From Catonia carolina (Eukaryota > Arthropoda > Insecta > Hemiptera > Achilidae): 64,000 bases of DNA. A program made the translations under genes and the position numbers. Positions within the stretch are counted from its first letter, which is position 1. The number at the start of each line of letters is the position of its first letter. The notes beneath the pieces were generated by a model. It made no database searches and was not told the origin of the DNA. It saw only the letters and a program-made list of their open reading frames with translations. Shown in pieces: positions 43,178-56,499 of the stretch. Where the stretch lies: NCBI GenBank assembly GCA_035578175.1, contig JAQMRL010000001.1:184089283-184153282 (forward strand), given 5' to 3'.

Positions 43178-46100
43178 CGTGTGTGTGTGTGTGTGTATGT
43201 ATATGTGTAATGTGGATGATATGTAGTATGTGTGTGTGTATTTGTGTAATGTGTATGGTGTGTGTGTGTGAGTGTGTGTGCGTGTGAGTTGGTGTTTGTG
43301 TTGTTGGCCGCCTTGCAGGCGCACGATCGCTTTGAACATGCCACACGAGCACGAACAAACTCGTGCGTTGCTTGCGTGTATTGTATCACGGCGCGCACCG
43401 ACGTACGCGCGTGCGCACGTCTGAGAGCCTAATACAGGATAGGGAAACGATGTCAGAAATTTCCTTACCAAGATGCTTGTTGTTTATCTCACATGTCACA
43501 TAACGTTGTTTGAACAAAATAATCATCAGTAATCGAACCCAGGACTATCCGTTTTGCAGTCTATCATTTTGACCAGAACACAACGGATACTGCTAAGGTC
43601 TTAATATAGAAACATTTCTAAAAACGTAGTTTATCAGATGAAATACCGGATAGAAATGAAATATTTTTATGTTGCTGTAGAAACCACTGAAAATAAATTT
43701 AAATAATTTATCATTGTTATAATATAAGACTTTGGTTTCCAACTGGTGGTTGGGAACGAATGATCTAAATAAGATCTGTTCTATTTACATGATAATTTAA
43801 AAGTTCTGTCAGTCTTTCTTTGAGTGCACTAGAAAAATAATAAAATTTTCACTTACTTGAATTCTCCTGCATCACATTTTGTGCAATTCATTTCATCTTC
43901 ACCCAGTGGACAATCTCTTGTATCATCACAGATCCATCTTTTCGGAATACAAGTTTGATCAGAACAGTGAAATTCATTGTTTAAACACTTTTCACCTATA
44001 ACAATTTATTTACTTGTCATTCAAAAGAAAACTACAATAGATACAGTACTTTAATATTAAAACAAAATTAAAAATTTATAATGGAAGTATGATAATTGGT
44101 ACACTTCAAATTTATTTTCAATAAACAATTTGGTAGAAAACCAAGTGTCTTAAAATTGGTAAAGAATATTATATTTATTACCCAAAGAATTACATTTAAA
44201 AAACCCTACGCCATGCATCTGCTTTAATTTGAATCTATGAACTTTTTATCTATGGCTAAAGATCCATTTATGTAATTCAGCCTTTAACTTTATAATGTTC
44301 CATGTACTTTTACAATTTTCAAGAAGCAGGTTCTTTTAAGGGCCAGGTAACAAAAATGTGTTTAAAGTTAGTATGTTTTTGTAGCTGGAATAGCTGTGTA
44401 AAGGAATTAAATGCTTGTTTCTTGTACTAGCATTATGGTTTTTTTTTTGGGAAATTCATTGCATTTTTTTTTGCAGTTGTAAAATTAAATTAATTCACGG
44501 GCATAAAGTCGATGAATGTCTAGTACTTGAAAATCCTTGAATATAACGCCTCAGAAGGATAGAGTGGTTGTTTTTTAATTACTTGTAAAATGAGCTTTTG
44601 TTCTTTTTCCAAATGATCTAAATAAGATTGATAAGTCCTGCTCCATCCCAATATTGGGATTGGTAAAATGATTGTTGATTGGACAGTAGAAATATGTACA
44701 GTTTTTAATGTTCTTTGATCAAGTACTCTTCTCAATTTCTTGAAAATAAAGATTAGTTTCCCGATTCTTCGGCAAAGATCTTGTGTGTGTTCATCCCAGT
44801 GAAGGAGATAGTCTGTTTTTATTTCCAAATATATAATGGATGTCTCCTCCTAAATAATTTGACAAGTGCAAATTGTGGAATCAGGATAATGGTATCAATA
44901 AATTGTTTTCACCATTTGATTCTTTGTAGAATATGACATGAAAATAATGTGTCATAAATGGTTTACATCTCAACTGAAATAATTTAATTCAAGATGAAAT
45001 TTTTAGGCAATCATTTAGAAATACTTTCATTCCCCTGCATATAAGTAGTACTGGTTGTCTTTATATAAAATTGATAGAATTAGTAAAACTAAGCCACAAG
45101 TCGTAACTGTACTTTACATGCTAGTTTCTTTTATTGATATGCATAATTTAACGACTGAAGAAGATTTTGAAAAAAATTAACTTCCATAAAATTTTACTGG
45201 AAAATAATGTGCTATAACCATTGTAGAAATGAAAAATAAAAATTAAATTTGAGTTTAATGTAGGTCTAAGATTAAGCCAGACCAATTCCATTCTTTGCAC
45301 TATTCTTTATTAATGGTTGACAAAAATGATAAATCTTATAAAATAGTAGTTTTGTATCCATAGACATTTGTTTAATATAAACACAATTAAATAAACAAAC
45401 ACATCCTGTTTGTTTTATGAAGAGTATAAGTGTGTAAGAGTATAAGAGTTAACCGATGGACAACAATATCCTGCGCTACTCCTGACTGACACATTTAAAA
45501 AGCACCTATCATTAACTTATTGATTGTAATATTTTGTACAGATATCAGATGAATGATGTCCCATAGCGGAGCGAGTGAGAGGGAGATATGTGGCATAACA
45601 AGCGCCCAAAGGTCTTTACTGTTATAGTCCAGATCTGAAAACATACTAAAGTCGTTATCTTGGCCCGTGCTAGTGTGTACGTGTACATGTGTGGGTGTGT
45701 GTGTGTGTTTTGAACAAAAAATACATGATAGCTGAATAATGGAAGGTAAGCAAATAATAGAATAAGACTTCTTGTTAGTTTACTGCATGCATAAATGCTT
45801 GCTCATAACAATGAGTAAAATTATACAATGTTATTGGAATGACGCGTTTGGCTTGTGAGAGTGAGAGCATTGTGCATACTCTCACTCCCACAGCTAGAGG
45901 ACTTCAGTTCATCTGAATACTGTATTTTCTGACTAGTCATGTCTTTAATATCATGTCTGGTTCTTGAAATATTTGATTCCCCATAAAGCTCACTTTTCCA
46001 ACCACACTCTTCATTAAAGGCTGCAATTAATTTTTTTGCTTAATTCTAGTGATATATCATTATGTGTAAGTTACTCTTTCATTTCCAATATATAAAGTTA

Positions 46101-49100
46101 AATTCTAGGCAATAGATTGTTTTTTATTTTTTGAGTTGACTATCCTTAAACATCTATTTAAATGACTTATTTTCATACATATTCATAACTTGTGTTTAAA
46201 GTGTAAGTCATTGACATATGAAAATAAAACAAGCAATATGTACCTCTTGCTAGATTGACACATTCAGCAGGGTTATCTAAATCTGGATAAGCATCACAGT
46301 TAAATACTTTTGATAAATCAAGCATATCAACAATGAACTCACTGCAGTCTTCTGCAACAGCTATAAAACATAAAAAAAACATATAAAATGTAAATAAGAT
46401 TGTTTATAGTTTGTATTTCTCCATTTTTTTCATTAATCACTAAACAGTAGGTATAACTTATTTAATTCAAAGAGATTTGTTATTGACTGTACTTACATTA
46501 GCTTGTCACGTGTTAAAATAATTGGACTTGACCAGATGGTATTAGGACTAAAAAGTTCTATCAAATAAATAACTGAAGTATTTACAACAGAAGATGTAGA
46601 CATAAATAATTTACTCTGGTCTCAGTATACTATTTTGAAATTTAATGATTTCACTAAAGAGCCAAACACTGTGGTGAATGATGAAGGTGTAAACTGCAGA
46701 GTGAGAAAGTAAATGTTTTTCAAGAGGGTGGATAATGAAATGCAGTTATATTTTTCAAGCTAATGAGAAAAGCAAAGATAAACTAGGTATATTATTTCAC
46801 TCTAAACTTTTCTTGGTATAACCTTTAAGAATTCAAAACAGCTTTAAGCTGTTTTTCCTGATCAACAACAACTTTATGAAATTACAGATTCTACGATGTG
46901 AGGTATACAATGTTACTTGAACCTCAAGTTTTTGTTTACTTAAAACACATAGGCTTCACAAAAATTGTGTTTATTTTTCCAAAAATTTTCCTGAAGCTTT
47001 AGAGCAGCTAATTAAAATACATGTAGGATAAATAAAATTTTTTAATGAAATTAAAAAATTAAAATAATTTTAATTAAGCCATCAATGTGCTTGAATTAAA
47101 ATGCAACAAATTTCTTTTTGTAAATAACTATTTTTACTTAATTACTTCAACATGGAATAGAATTGAGGTAGAAGCAGATATTACTGAGTGACTTCCATAA
47201 ATGTAAACAACTTTGGTTTGTTTTATCTTGGTAGGTTGTCTTGTATGATGAATTTATAGATATTCTATGAGTTTAAAATTGTTGTATTTTGTTTTGTACA
47301 ATCATAAATTATTGGAACAAAGAAAACTAAGAGAATTTCTTTAGTTTTCTTCTTGATATTACACATATTCTTATAAATATATCTGACTATCAGGACAGGA
47401 CAATCTCTTAAAATGAAAAATTTAATTCTGTTTATTTTCTATTATTGGCAGACATAATTTAACATACCTTTGCAAGCTTTCCTACATGGAGGTAAGACAC
47501 TATTGCCTGCATTCTGACATTCTGGTTCTAACAGTGAACAAATAAATTCTTTTGCTCTTGGTGAACAACCAGAATCAAGAATCATGTCAAAATATGGCAT
47601 TGCTGATTCCAAGTCAGAAAATGATCCTACACCTGGAACTACAGCTTCTGCTACCAAGTCCCATGGAAGAACTCCTCGGCAAATATTCAGTTTTGGTGAA
47701 TGACACTGGCCTGGAATTAAAGGTACAATTAATTTATCTTTAAGTTTTATAAATAACTGAATTATATTTTATTAGTTTTGTGTAGTCACATTTACACTGT
47801 TTAATTATCAGTGACTACAATGAGTTATTGAGCATCAAAAGTAGGTTTTAATGCATTAAAATAACCCACCGGGTTGGTCTAGAGGTAAAGTCGTCACCAA
47901 AATCAGCTGTTTAACAGCTGATTTTCGAAGACGATGGTTCCTGGTTCAAATCCTAGTAAAGGTAGTTACTTATATATGGATTTGAATGCTAGACAGTGGT
48001 TACCGGTGTACTTTGATGGTTGGGGTTCAATTAACCATACTCTCTCAGGAATGGTCGACCTGAGTCTGTACAAGACTACACCTCATTTACACGTCATACA
48101 CATCATCCTCATCTCATTGGGTCATGGGGTTGCTTATTGTTCTGAATTGAACAGATTGCAACGTACACACATTAAAGATTACAAAAAAATGCATTAAAAT
48201 GTCTAAACCTTAGCGGGAAATTGAATCAGGAGACCTTTCTTGCTCACTAATACTTGTTTTACTCACCAGCACACTATAATAGAATTCTATTAAATTCACA
48301 GTTATAGCACACTTAGCCGATTAAGTTTGGCAAAAATTATCTTTTGTAATTGACGAGTTCAAGAATTTTTTATTTGGCTTATTAAATTATTTAGATGAAG
48401 TTCTTTCGAAGAAAGACCAAAATATAAATTATGAGTAAAGAATTTTTTATCTAGCTTATAAGAAAAATGTATTTATTTATTGTCTTAAAGCAGCTAAAGA
48501 TCTGTATTGTTTTTGTTACAATATGAAAATATTGAAACACAATATTTATATTTGTTATTTGATCTTGTTATAATAATTAATTGCCATCTCTATGGCACAA
48601 TGATTAGTGTGCTACACTGAAAAGTGGAGGTTCTGGTTCAATTCCCAGCCAGGGCCTGGAAAAATTATTACAAGTTCAAACCCACCAGTCCAAAGTAGTC
48701 AATAATGAACAAATAAATATATTTACTGATGTGACTTACTGTAAAATAAACTTAAAAAATAATTATTATATAGCAAAGGCCTACATACTATTTATTTGTA
48801 CTGTTCAGGATGGTTGTTTGATTCACAAAATTATTTTCTGATAGAGCTGCTTTTTTGACTCTCTGTAAACATAGTCTAAACAAAGTAAAATTGAAACCGT
48901 GTGAACACAGATTAATTTTGGCATCCAAATTGTACAATTCTGGATCCAGTTATTCTTTCAGTATTCTATTTCCCAGTTATTTCTTATGTTTAAAACTGTC
49001 ACTTTCCATTCCTGCTTTGGTGATCTTGCAAATTTATATTTTTCTGCTAAAATATATGCATTAAAAATTTCATAATTTTTTCTTACTTTCACTCTGGTTT

Positions 49101-52100
49101 TGTGGAAAAGGTGTTATGTTATTTGTAGAAGGCTGAACAATTGGTAATGTAGGAGAAACTCGAGGAGTTGAAGTGCTCAAACCATGTCCTTTTTTTGAAA
49201 CAGCAGTTGGTGAGGCCTGAAATAAAACACTTGTTTAAATTTCTGAACAGAACTTATTAAGGAACTAATTATAATGTGAATTGAGTTTACTAAAAATGTC
49301 TTTTTTTTGAAAAAACATGTATTTAAATTGCAAAATCTGATTAAATATATTTTAAACGGAGATTCTGTTTGTCTTTAATACACAATTTTCTACCAATGGA
49401 TTTAAAAAAGTTTTACGTGGTAAAGTATTTCAGGATTCTGCTAGAAGTCCAAAAATTAAAATTAGGTGGCCGCCTCTGTAGGGTAGTGGTTAGCATGCTA
49501 GCCTACAATGCGGAGGTCCTGGATTTGATTTCCGGCTAGGGTCTCGAAATTTTAACGCGTTAAAACCCACCGATACAATACCAAAACTCTCAGTAGTTGC
49601 TAATGACCAAGCTGTTGATGTGACTTTAAATTAATGAACTAAAAAAAAAAAATTAGTAAAAGCAGTAACACAATTTCCTCCAATCAGTAATAAAATAATG
49701 GAATTAAGTTTCAATGGTGCTACTATCCTGGTGGCGATGCTGCAAAGTTCAGTTGGTTTTCAAGAATTGTTTGGTGATGGGAATTGTTTATTTATTTATT
49801 TATTTATTTACAACAATACAAAGGCTAACAGAACTTATCCATATAAGCCTTATTGACATAAAAAATTTTTACATATTTACAAAACAAATTTGCTTATAAC
49901 TATTTTATTTACATAATATACATGCTATAACACTTTTTGTCTCTTTTTCTCAAAAAAAAAATAAAATAAAATAATGTTTCAATAAAATTACTTACTATAA
50001 TAACAAATTAATAAGAAAAAAAATAATAAAAATTCCCACGAAAATAGTTTAGCAAAACATGATCAAAAATAATATTCTTTATTAATAAATTAATAAAAGG
50101 AAAAGGAAAAAGAAACAATAGAAAGAAGAAAAAAGAAAGAAGGAAAGGAAGAAAGAAAGAAAAAGATGTGAGTCTGCTCTGTGAATTTATATCATTTATT
50201 GGTTGGAGAGCGCCTGATAACATTTTGATGAGAATTGTTTGTAATTATCAAAAAAAGGATCGAGTTCCAGATTAAATTTATTGAAAAAGGATAGGGTCCG
50301 TATTAAGAACGTATTACTGTATTGCACAGTGTTCACTTTAGGCAAATAAAACAGATTAAAAGTCCTGGATCTAACAAAAGGTACATAATAAAAAATGTTT
50401 TTAACAATATCCTCTAGGTCAACCTTATTATTTAATATTTTATATAAAAATTGCATACACATCACATTTCGTCTAACTTCAAGGGATTGTATGTCAAAAA
50501 TTCTTCTCATCGTCTCCATAGAAAACCCTAAAGGGCATGGCATACCATATTTTTTGTAATACAGGAGTCGCAATAATCTATTTTGAATTTTTTCAATCGA
50601 GTCTATGTAATTCCGATGATGGGGATTCCACACAATAGCAGCATATTCTAACCTGCTTCTAACTAGAGCTTCAAATAGCCTTATTGAGACCTCAATTCCA
50701 TCAAACTGCTTTGTATTTCTAAATATAAATCCGAGTAACCTATAACCATTATTCACAATCATATGGATGTGTCGCTTGAATGTTAATTTACTGTCAATTA
50801 GCACCCCTAAATCACGGATCTCATGGACTAACACTAATTTTTCATTTTTTACAGAATAATCAAATATATGGAAATTAATTTGGTTGGAAAATATCATATA
50901 TTTACATTTATTAATGTTTAACTCTAAATGATTTTTTTCACACCATAAATATACATTATATAAGTCTTTTTGAAGAAGTTTACAATCATCAAAATTATAT
51001 ATATGTTTATACAGTTTCATATCATCAGCAAATAAAATACATACACTATTATGAACGCTTAGTGGCAAATCGTTAATTAATAATAAAAATAAAAGAGACC
51101 CGAGTTTACTGCCCTGTGGTACACCCATGCTATTTGAAAAATTACGAGAGCAATTATTTCTAAATCTCACATACAACGATCTATTTTTCAAGTAGCTATT
51201 AAAAAACAATATTAAATTTTTTGTAAAGCCAATTTTTTCCATTTTCATTAACAATATATCATGATTTACTCTATCAAAGGCTTTTTTAAAATCTAAGTAT
51301 ATTACATTTGTACGCAATCTATTATCCAGCATATATGAGACATCCTGCATAAATTTTAACAGATTTGTAACTGTGGAGCGTCCAGGCATGAAACCATGCT
51401 GTACGGGAGATATTAACCCCTTCACCTGTTTGAAAATCTTTGAGTGGATAATATGCTCAAAAACCTTTGCCAAAGAATTAATAATCGCAATGGGCCGATA
51501 ATTTGAAACTTCATTTCTATTTCCTGACTTAAATATTGGTGTTATTCGCGCAACTTTCCATTTAGTAGGAAAGGTATTAGTTCTGAGCGATAAATTACAA
51601 AGACACTGGATTGGCTTTATCAGTATGTCTGCACAACCTTTAATAATATAAGGAGGAATATTATCTGGTCCACTAGATTTCGTTGGTTTAAGTTTGCGTA
51701 CCGCTTCAGTCACATCATTTTCATTAACACTCTCTAAACTAATAAGATCTAACCCGACTTTTACATTAAGATTTTCTGGGGGGGGGGGGGTATTATTTAC
51801 TAAATTTTGGCCTTCAAATACAGAGCAAAAATAATCAGCAAAACCCTGGGCAACTTCCTCTTCCTTGAGTCCCTGATTTCCAGTTACAAAAACTGATTGT
51901 TCGCTTCTGTTTGCCCTTTTATTATTTACAAAGTTCCAAAAATGTTTTATGTTACTATGAACATCGTCCTGCAACATTTCTATATAATTCTTATAGGCTT
52001 GACTTATTTCCCATTTGAGACATGCCCTAAGTTGCCTAAATCTATTTTCATAGTAGTGTGAAAACTTCCTTTTGCGAGATAACTTGTTTTTTAATTTGAT

Positions 52101-55100
52101 TTTTTGAATTAATCTCCTATCAAACCATGTGGGGTACTTGGACTTTATTACTTTTTTACATTCCGGAACACTTGCATAAATTGCTTTGTATAAAAAATTA
52201 TAAAAACAATCAACTGCAAGGTTAATATCATTAAAAGTATAAAGTATATCCCAGTTCGAAAGTTTTAACATTTGATATAATTGGAAAAAGTTTGCCCTTT
52301 TGTAGTTACGGTAGGAAATATTGCTGGGTGCAAATCTAGAAACTTTAGGTAATTCAATGTCTGACACTAGTGCAGGGTGATGTAAATCTTCCTCTAACAC
52401 AGGATATATCTCCCGTCTAGTTACCATACTAACACTACTCAATATTAGATCTAATTGTTTACCATAAGCATTGAATACATTATTACATTTATTTAAGTTT
52501 AAAAGAGACATCGTATTGTACAACCTTTTTGCTTTACTAGAACCATTTTCTAACCTATAGTTTGGAGAATTAATTTCACCCAAATTAAAATCACCTACAA
52601 TTATATTATCAGAATGAACTAAATTAATATTATTTTCCAGTTCCTCCAAGAAATTAGTGAAATCTGACAAATCAGAATACGGGCTAAAGTAAACAGCAGC
52701 CAAATAAACCGTATAACCTGGTAATAATAATTTTACTTGCACACATTCGTACTTTTCCTGGGCGGAAACATTAGATAGAGTTACTTTTATACAAGGATTT
52801 GACTTTTGTACCTCTATCAATACCCCTCGACTTCGACTTAGACCTGTAAGGTCATAATCTCTATCACACCGAAAAACTAAATACCTATCATCAAACAACT
52901 CACCGTCGTTAATTTTGTCATTTAACCAAGTTTCAGTTAATACAATAACATCATAACTTTCATTTAAAATAGATAAATAAAAATCCTTTGTCTTCGTTCT
53001 TAGACCCCGTACATTCTGATAGTACAATTGAATTACATTTAAATTATCAGAAATAATTTAAAATAAAGATAAAATAAATTTGATACTTTAATGAATACAC
53101 TTTACTTTAAAAATAAAACTAACTTTTCTATTTAGGTAAATGTACTTATCTTTGCAATTTGATTCTTATCTATTTCAATGCCTCTTTAACTTTTGATAAT
53201 TCTTCATCAGAAGAAACAATGAAAACACGTGATTGCTCGTCTTTACGTATTTTAATTTTTCCTGACCTGTCTATCCACAAATATTTACACTTGAACTCAT
53301 TTTTGACAAGCTTAGTCTTGGCAAATAATACACGTCTACCCGGAGCCAGAGATTGATTCACATTAACTGGAGTGTCCGTATTGAACCCCAGATCTCGAGT
53401 AGATAAATTTCTTTTTATCCGTCTCTTTTCCAACACCTTCTCTTTGTCTAAACGTCTTACAAAGCGCACTATGATTCCAGGTGTTGGTCTGTTGTTTGTT
53501 TTTCGGAGTCTATGACAGACATCAATCATACTCTCTATTTAGGTACATATTCATAAGTAACACTGATAAAAATGAGATAAGACTATAAGCATCAATGTAA
53601 TATTGTGAAATCGGTTGTTAAGAACAATAAAGTATTATTGTGTGAACTCAAATTATTCGGCATCATTCTGTTTATCACTCATTTTTCATATCTGTACCTG
53701 AGAAGTTAAAGGTGTTAACTCCCATTTAAGTTATTTTTCAAAAGAGCCAATAAGTAGCAGTATTATTTTTCATTATTATAATAAAATTTCAGTAGGTGTT
53801 AAAAATTTGAAATTTACACCCAGTTTCTACAGAAAATTCTTCTTATCTACGAATTTATTATTTCATAACTTTGTCAACTTCTATACTCCTTACCCAAACA
53901 GGACTTAAACCTTAACGGCTTTCTGTGTTTTGTTACTTTTTTATGATCTACATTAACGTTAACTCCAATGTACAATAAGTTGATTTTATAAAAAAGAAAC
54001 TTAAGTAGTGAAACTTAACCTAGTGCTAACACTACTTTTATAAAGAAGCAGCATTTTACACACAATGTTTGAAAAAAATTCAAAATTTACCAGTAGCCTG
54101 GTGTTTGGTAACAGACAAATGAAACACCAAATTCAACAAAAATTCAATCAAAAATTACTTGACTATTAGTAAAACACATTCAATAATGATTTTACAAAAA
54201 ATTTTCTACATCAACTACAAAATTGAAGCATGAGAACGTTTCTTTCTGATCTTAAAGGCAGTTTTACCTCAATTTTACCAAAATTGGAGTTAACACTCTT
54301 TACCTCTTTGGTACAGTTTGTATTGTATGCATGTCTTGTAGCAAGAAAAGTATATAACATTACTTTCTAGTACAATAATATAAGAAAAACTCCCATCTGA
54401 ATTTTTTGAAAAATCTAAAAAACTCACTATTTGGGGAAAAAAATATCACAAAGTAACTTACTGATGAAAAGGTTAATACCTACTTCATCAAGATACTGTG
54501 AAACCATTCTTGGAGCATATTTTAAAGTGGATGTGTTAATTTTATCCATGGTCGTATAACTAAACAATCATATCTTGCCGATTTGAAACGGTATTTAATA
54601 TAATTTATTTATAACTACTTATCTTTTTCAAATTAGTATTGGTGACTATATTCTTTAAACATTAATTTAAGAAAAATTAAAAATAAGTTCATACCTGATA
54701 TTCACCATACTTATGGCCATTTGGAAGTCTCCTACGAGTGTTGGAGTCACTGTGAGGACTTATACCACCTCTAAGAAATGTCGGTTGTGTAGGTGTTGGT
54801 AAATTTTTACGAGTAGTATCAAAACTAAGAATCAGACGGTCTACAAATGAACCAGATATTCCTTTTCCGTGCAGTGAAGTTGTCATCTCTTCAAAAGGTA
54901 ATGTCGGTTTATGTGTACTCCTAGATTCTTCCATCCTGCGATTAGCTGCTTCCACTAGCCAGTTCATAGTATTTGCTATTTCTGATGTAACCATATCCTG
55001 TTGAGATGTATTTTCAACTACATTTGGTACGTCATCATTTATGTGGTCTTCATGTTTTGTGATTTCTTCCATTACAACTGGAATAATACGTAAAGTTATA

Positions 55101-56468
55101 GATAAAATATAAAATCATTGTATCGTAAATCAAACTAAGTCATGAATCATATGTATAATTGACTAAAACTAAAACTACATTACACACACACAAACTCATG
55201 AATAAGGAAATTAGTGAGAAAACATCTTTGTAGTGGTACAGAATTTAAGATCTGCCAATTTTTGAATTTCTTTGTAATAACAATTCCTAACCTTATAAAG
55301 AATTGTGAAACTAAAAGTATAGTAATAATATACTGGGAGTCACTAAATTATGGGATCCACTAACATTCTTTTACATTTAACATTCTTATCATAATAAAAT
55401 TAAATTAAAGACACGTCTCCATTATAAAAACGATGGACCCTTTGGTGTAAGATAACCATTCCCAGACCTCCAGATATTACATTGGGAATAAACTCAAAAA
55501 ATGTAAATGAAAGGGTTGGGTAAGACCCACTGTCTTAAAAAGACAAAATATTTTGAAATAAGTTTGAGCTATCAAAAAGTGCAGTAATTTATATATATAA
55601 ATATATAATACCTTTCATAACAATAAAAAACTTTTGATAACAATACAAAAATCACCCATGGTACTTAATAAATGTATGGTATAATGTTTTACTTCTCAAC
55701 ATTTCCGTTTTCTATTTAAAACTTTCGTAACTTTCCGTAATTCCAACTTTCCGTAACTTCCGTAATTCGGGGAAACTTTCTACCTAACTTTTTAAAAATT
55801 TTGGTATTAATTGAACTATTTCTATCTAGAACTTTTTAGTTGACCGGTTGAGGGGTGCCCGAAGGTTGGAGCACAGGTGTTCTACACCAGAAACTAAGCA
55901 GTTTCATTCTGGGCCGTATCCTAAATTTCATTTTTCTATTTTGAGAAGGTGACACGTTAGTTATTCGAAGTGTACAAAAAAATCATCGACACCTGGTATC
56001 TATATCAAAATCATTTCTATTGAAATTAAAAATTTCTAATTAAGGAAAAAATTAGAAATTATTAATTTCTATTTGAATTAAACATTTTAAAGTTGTTAAA
56101 AAGGGCGGGGTCCCATGTTCGGTTCCCGGTCAGGTTCGTTAATTTTTCATTTCTCATGTTCATTTGTTACTATCTGAAATTAATGTGCAACATAGTCTGA
56201 CGTAAAAAATATAATAGTAAAATGATTTATTTGCTTTAATAATTCGACCAGGTTCCTCTGGTAAGTTATAAAGTTTATAGTATTACGGACCTGCTAGTTA
56301 GGCCTATTTATTCATGTCGGAACTCAGCTGTAGAATATGCGTATCGTCACGCCGTAATAAGATATTCAATATTTTTACGGATTTTAGGCGTCAATGTGTA
56401 GTTATTACTTTATTTCAACGGTAGATGTTTAAAAACTAATAAGTTTCATTAGTGTATGAGTGTATTCT

Positions 56469-56499
<31 letters not shown>

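Larger units (their letters stand above)
49787..53540 (-). mobile_element. Jockey/CR1-type LINE, 5'-truncated, near intact
   Basis: It lies on the minus strand in a corin-like intron, in the same direction as the gene. From its 5' side it has the end of ORF1 (53529-53170), a gap of about 110 bp, complete ORF2 (53027-50196), and a 3' UTR of about 390 bp. It ends in a (TAAA)n tail (read as TTTA repeats, 49787-49811). The 5' end is cut near 53530-53545. No clear target duplication was identified. Confidence 0.9.

Noticed and set aside
43008..43471. Long overlapping frames on both strands rich in Cys/Val or His/Thr
   Set aside because: They are translations of a GT/CA microsatellite. The frames exist on both strands and in several phases.
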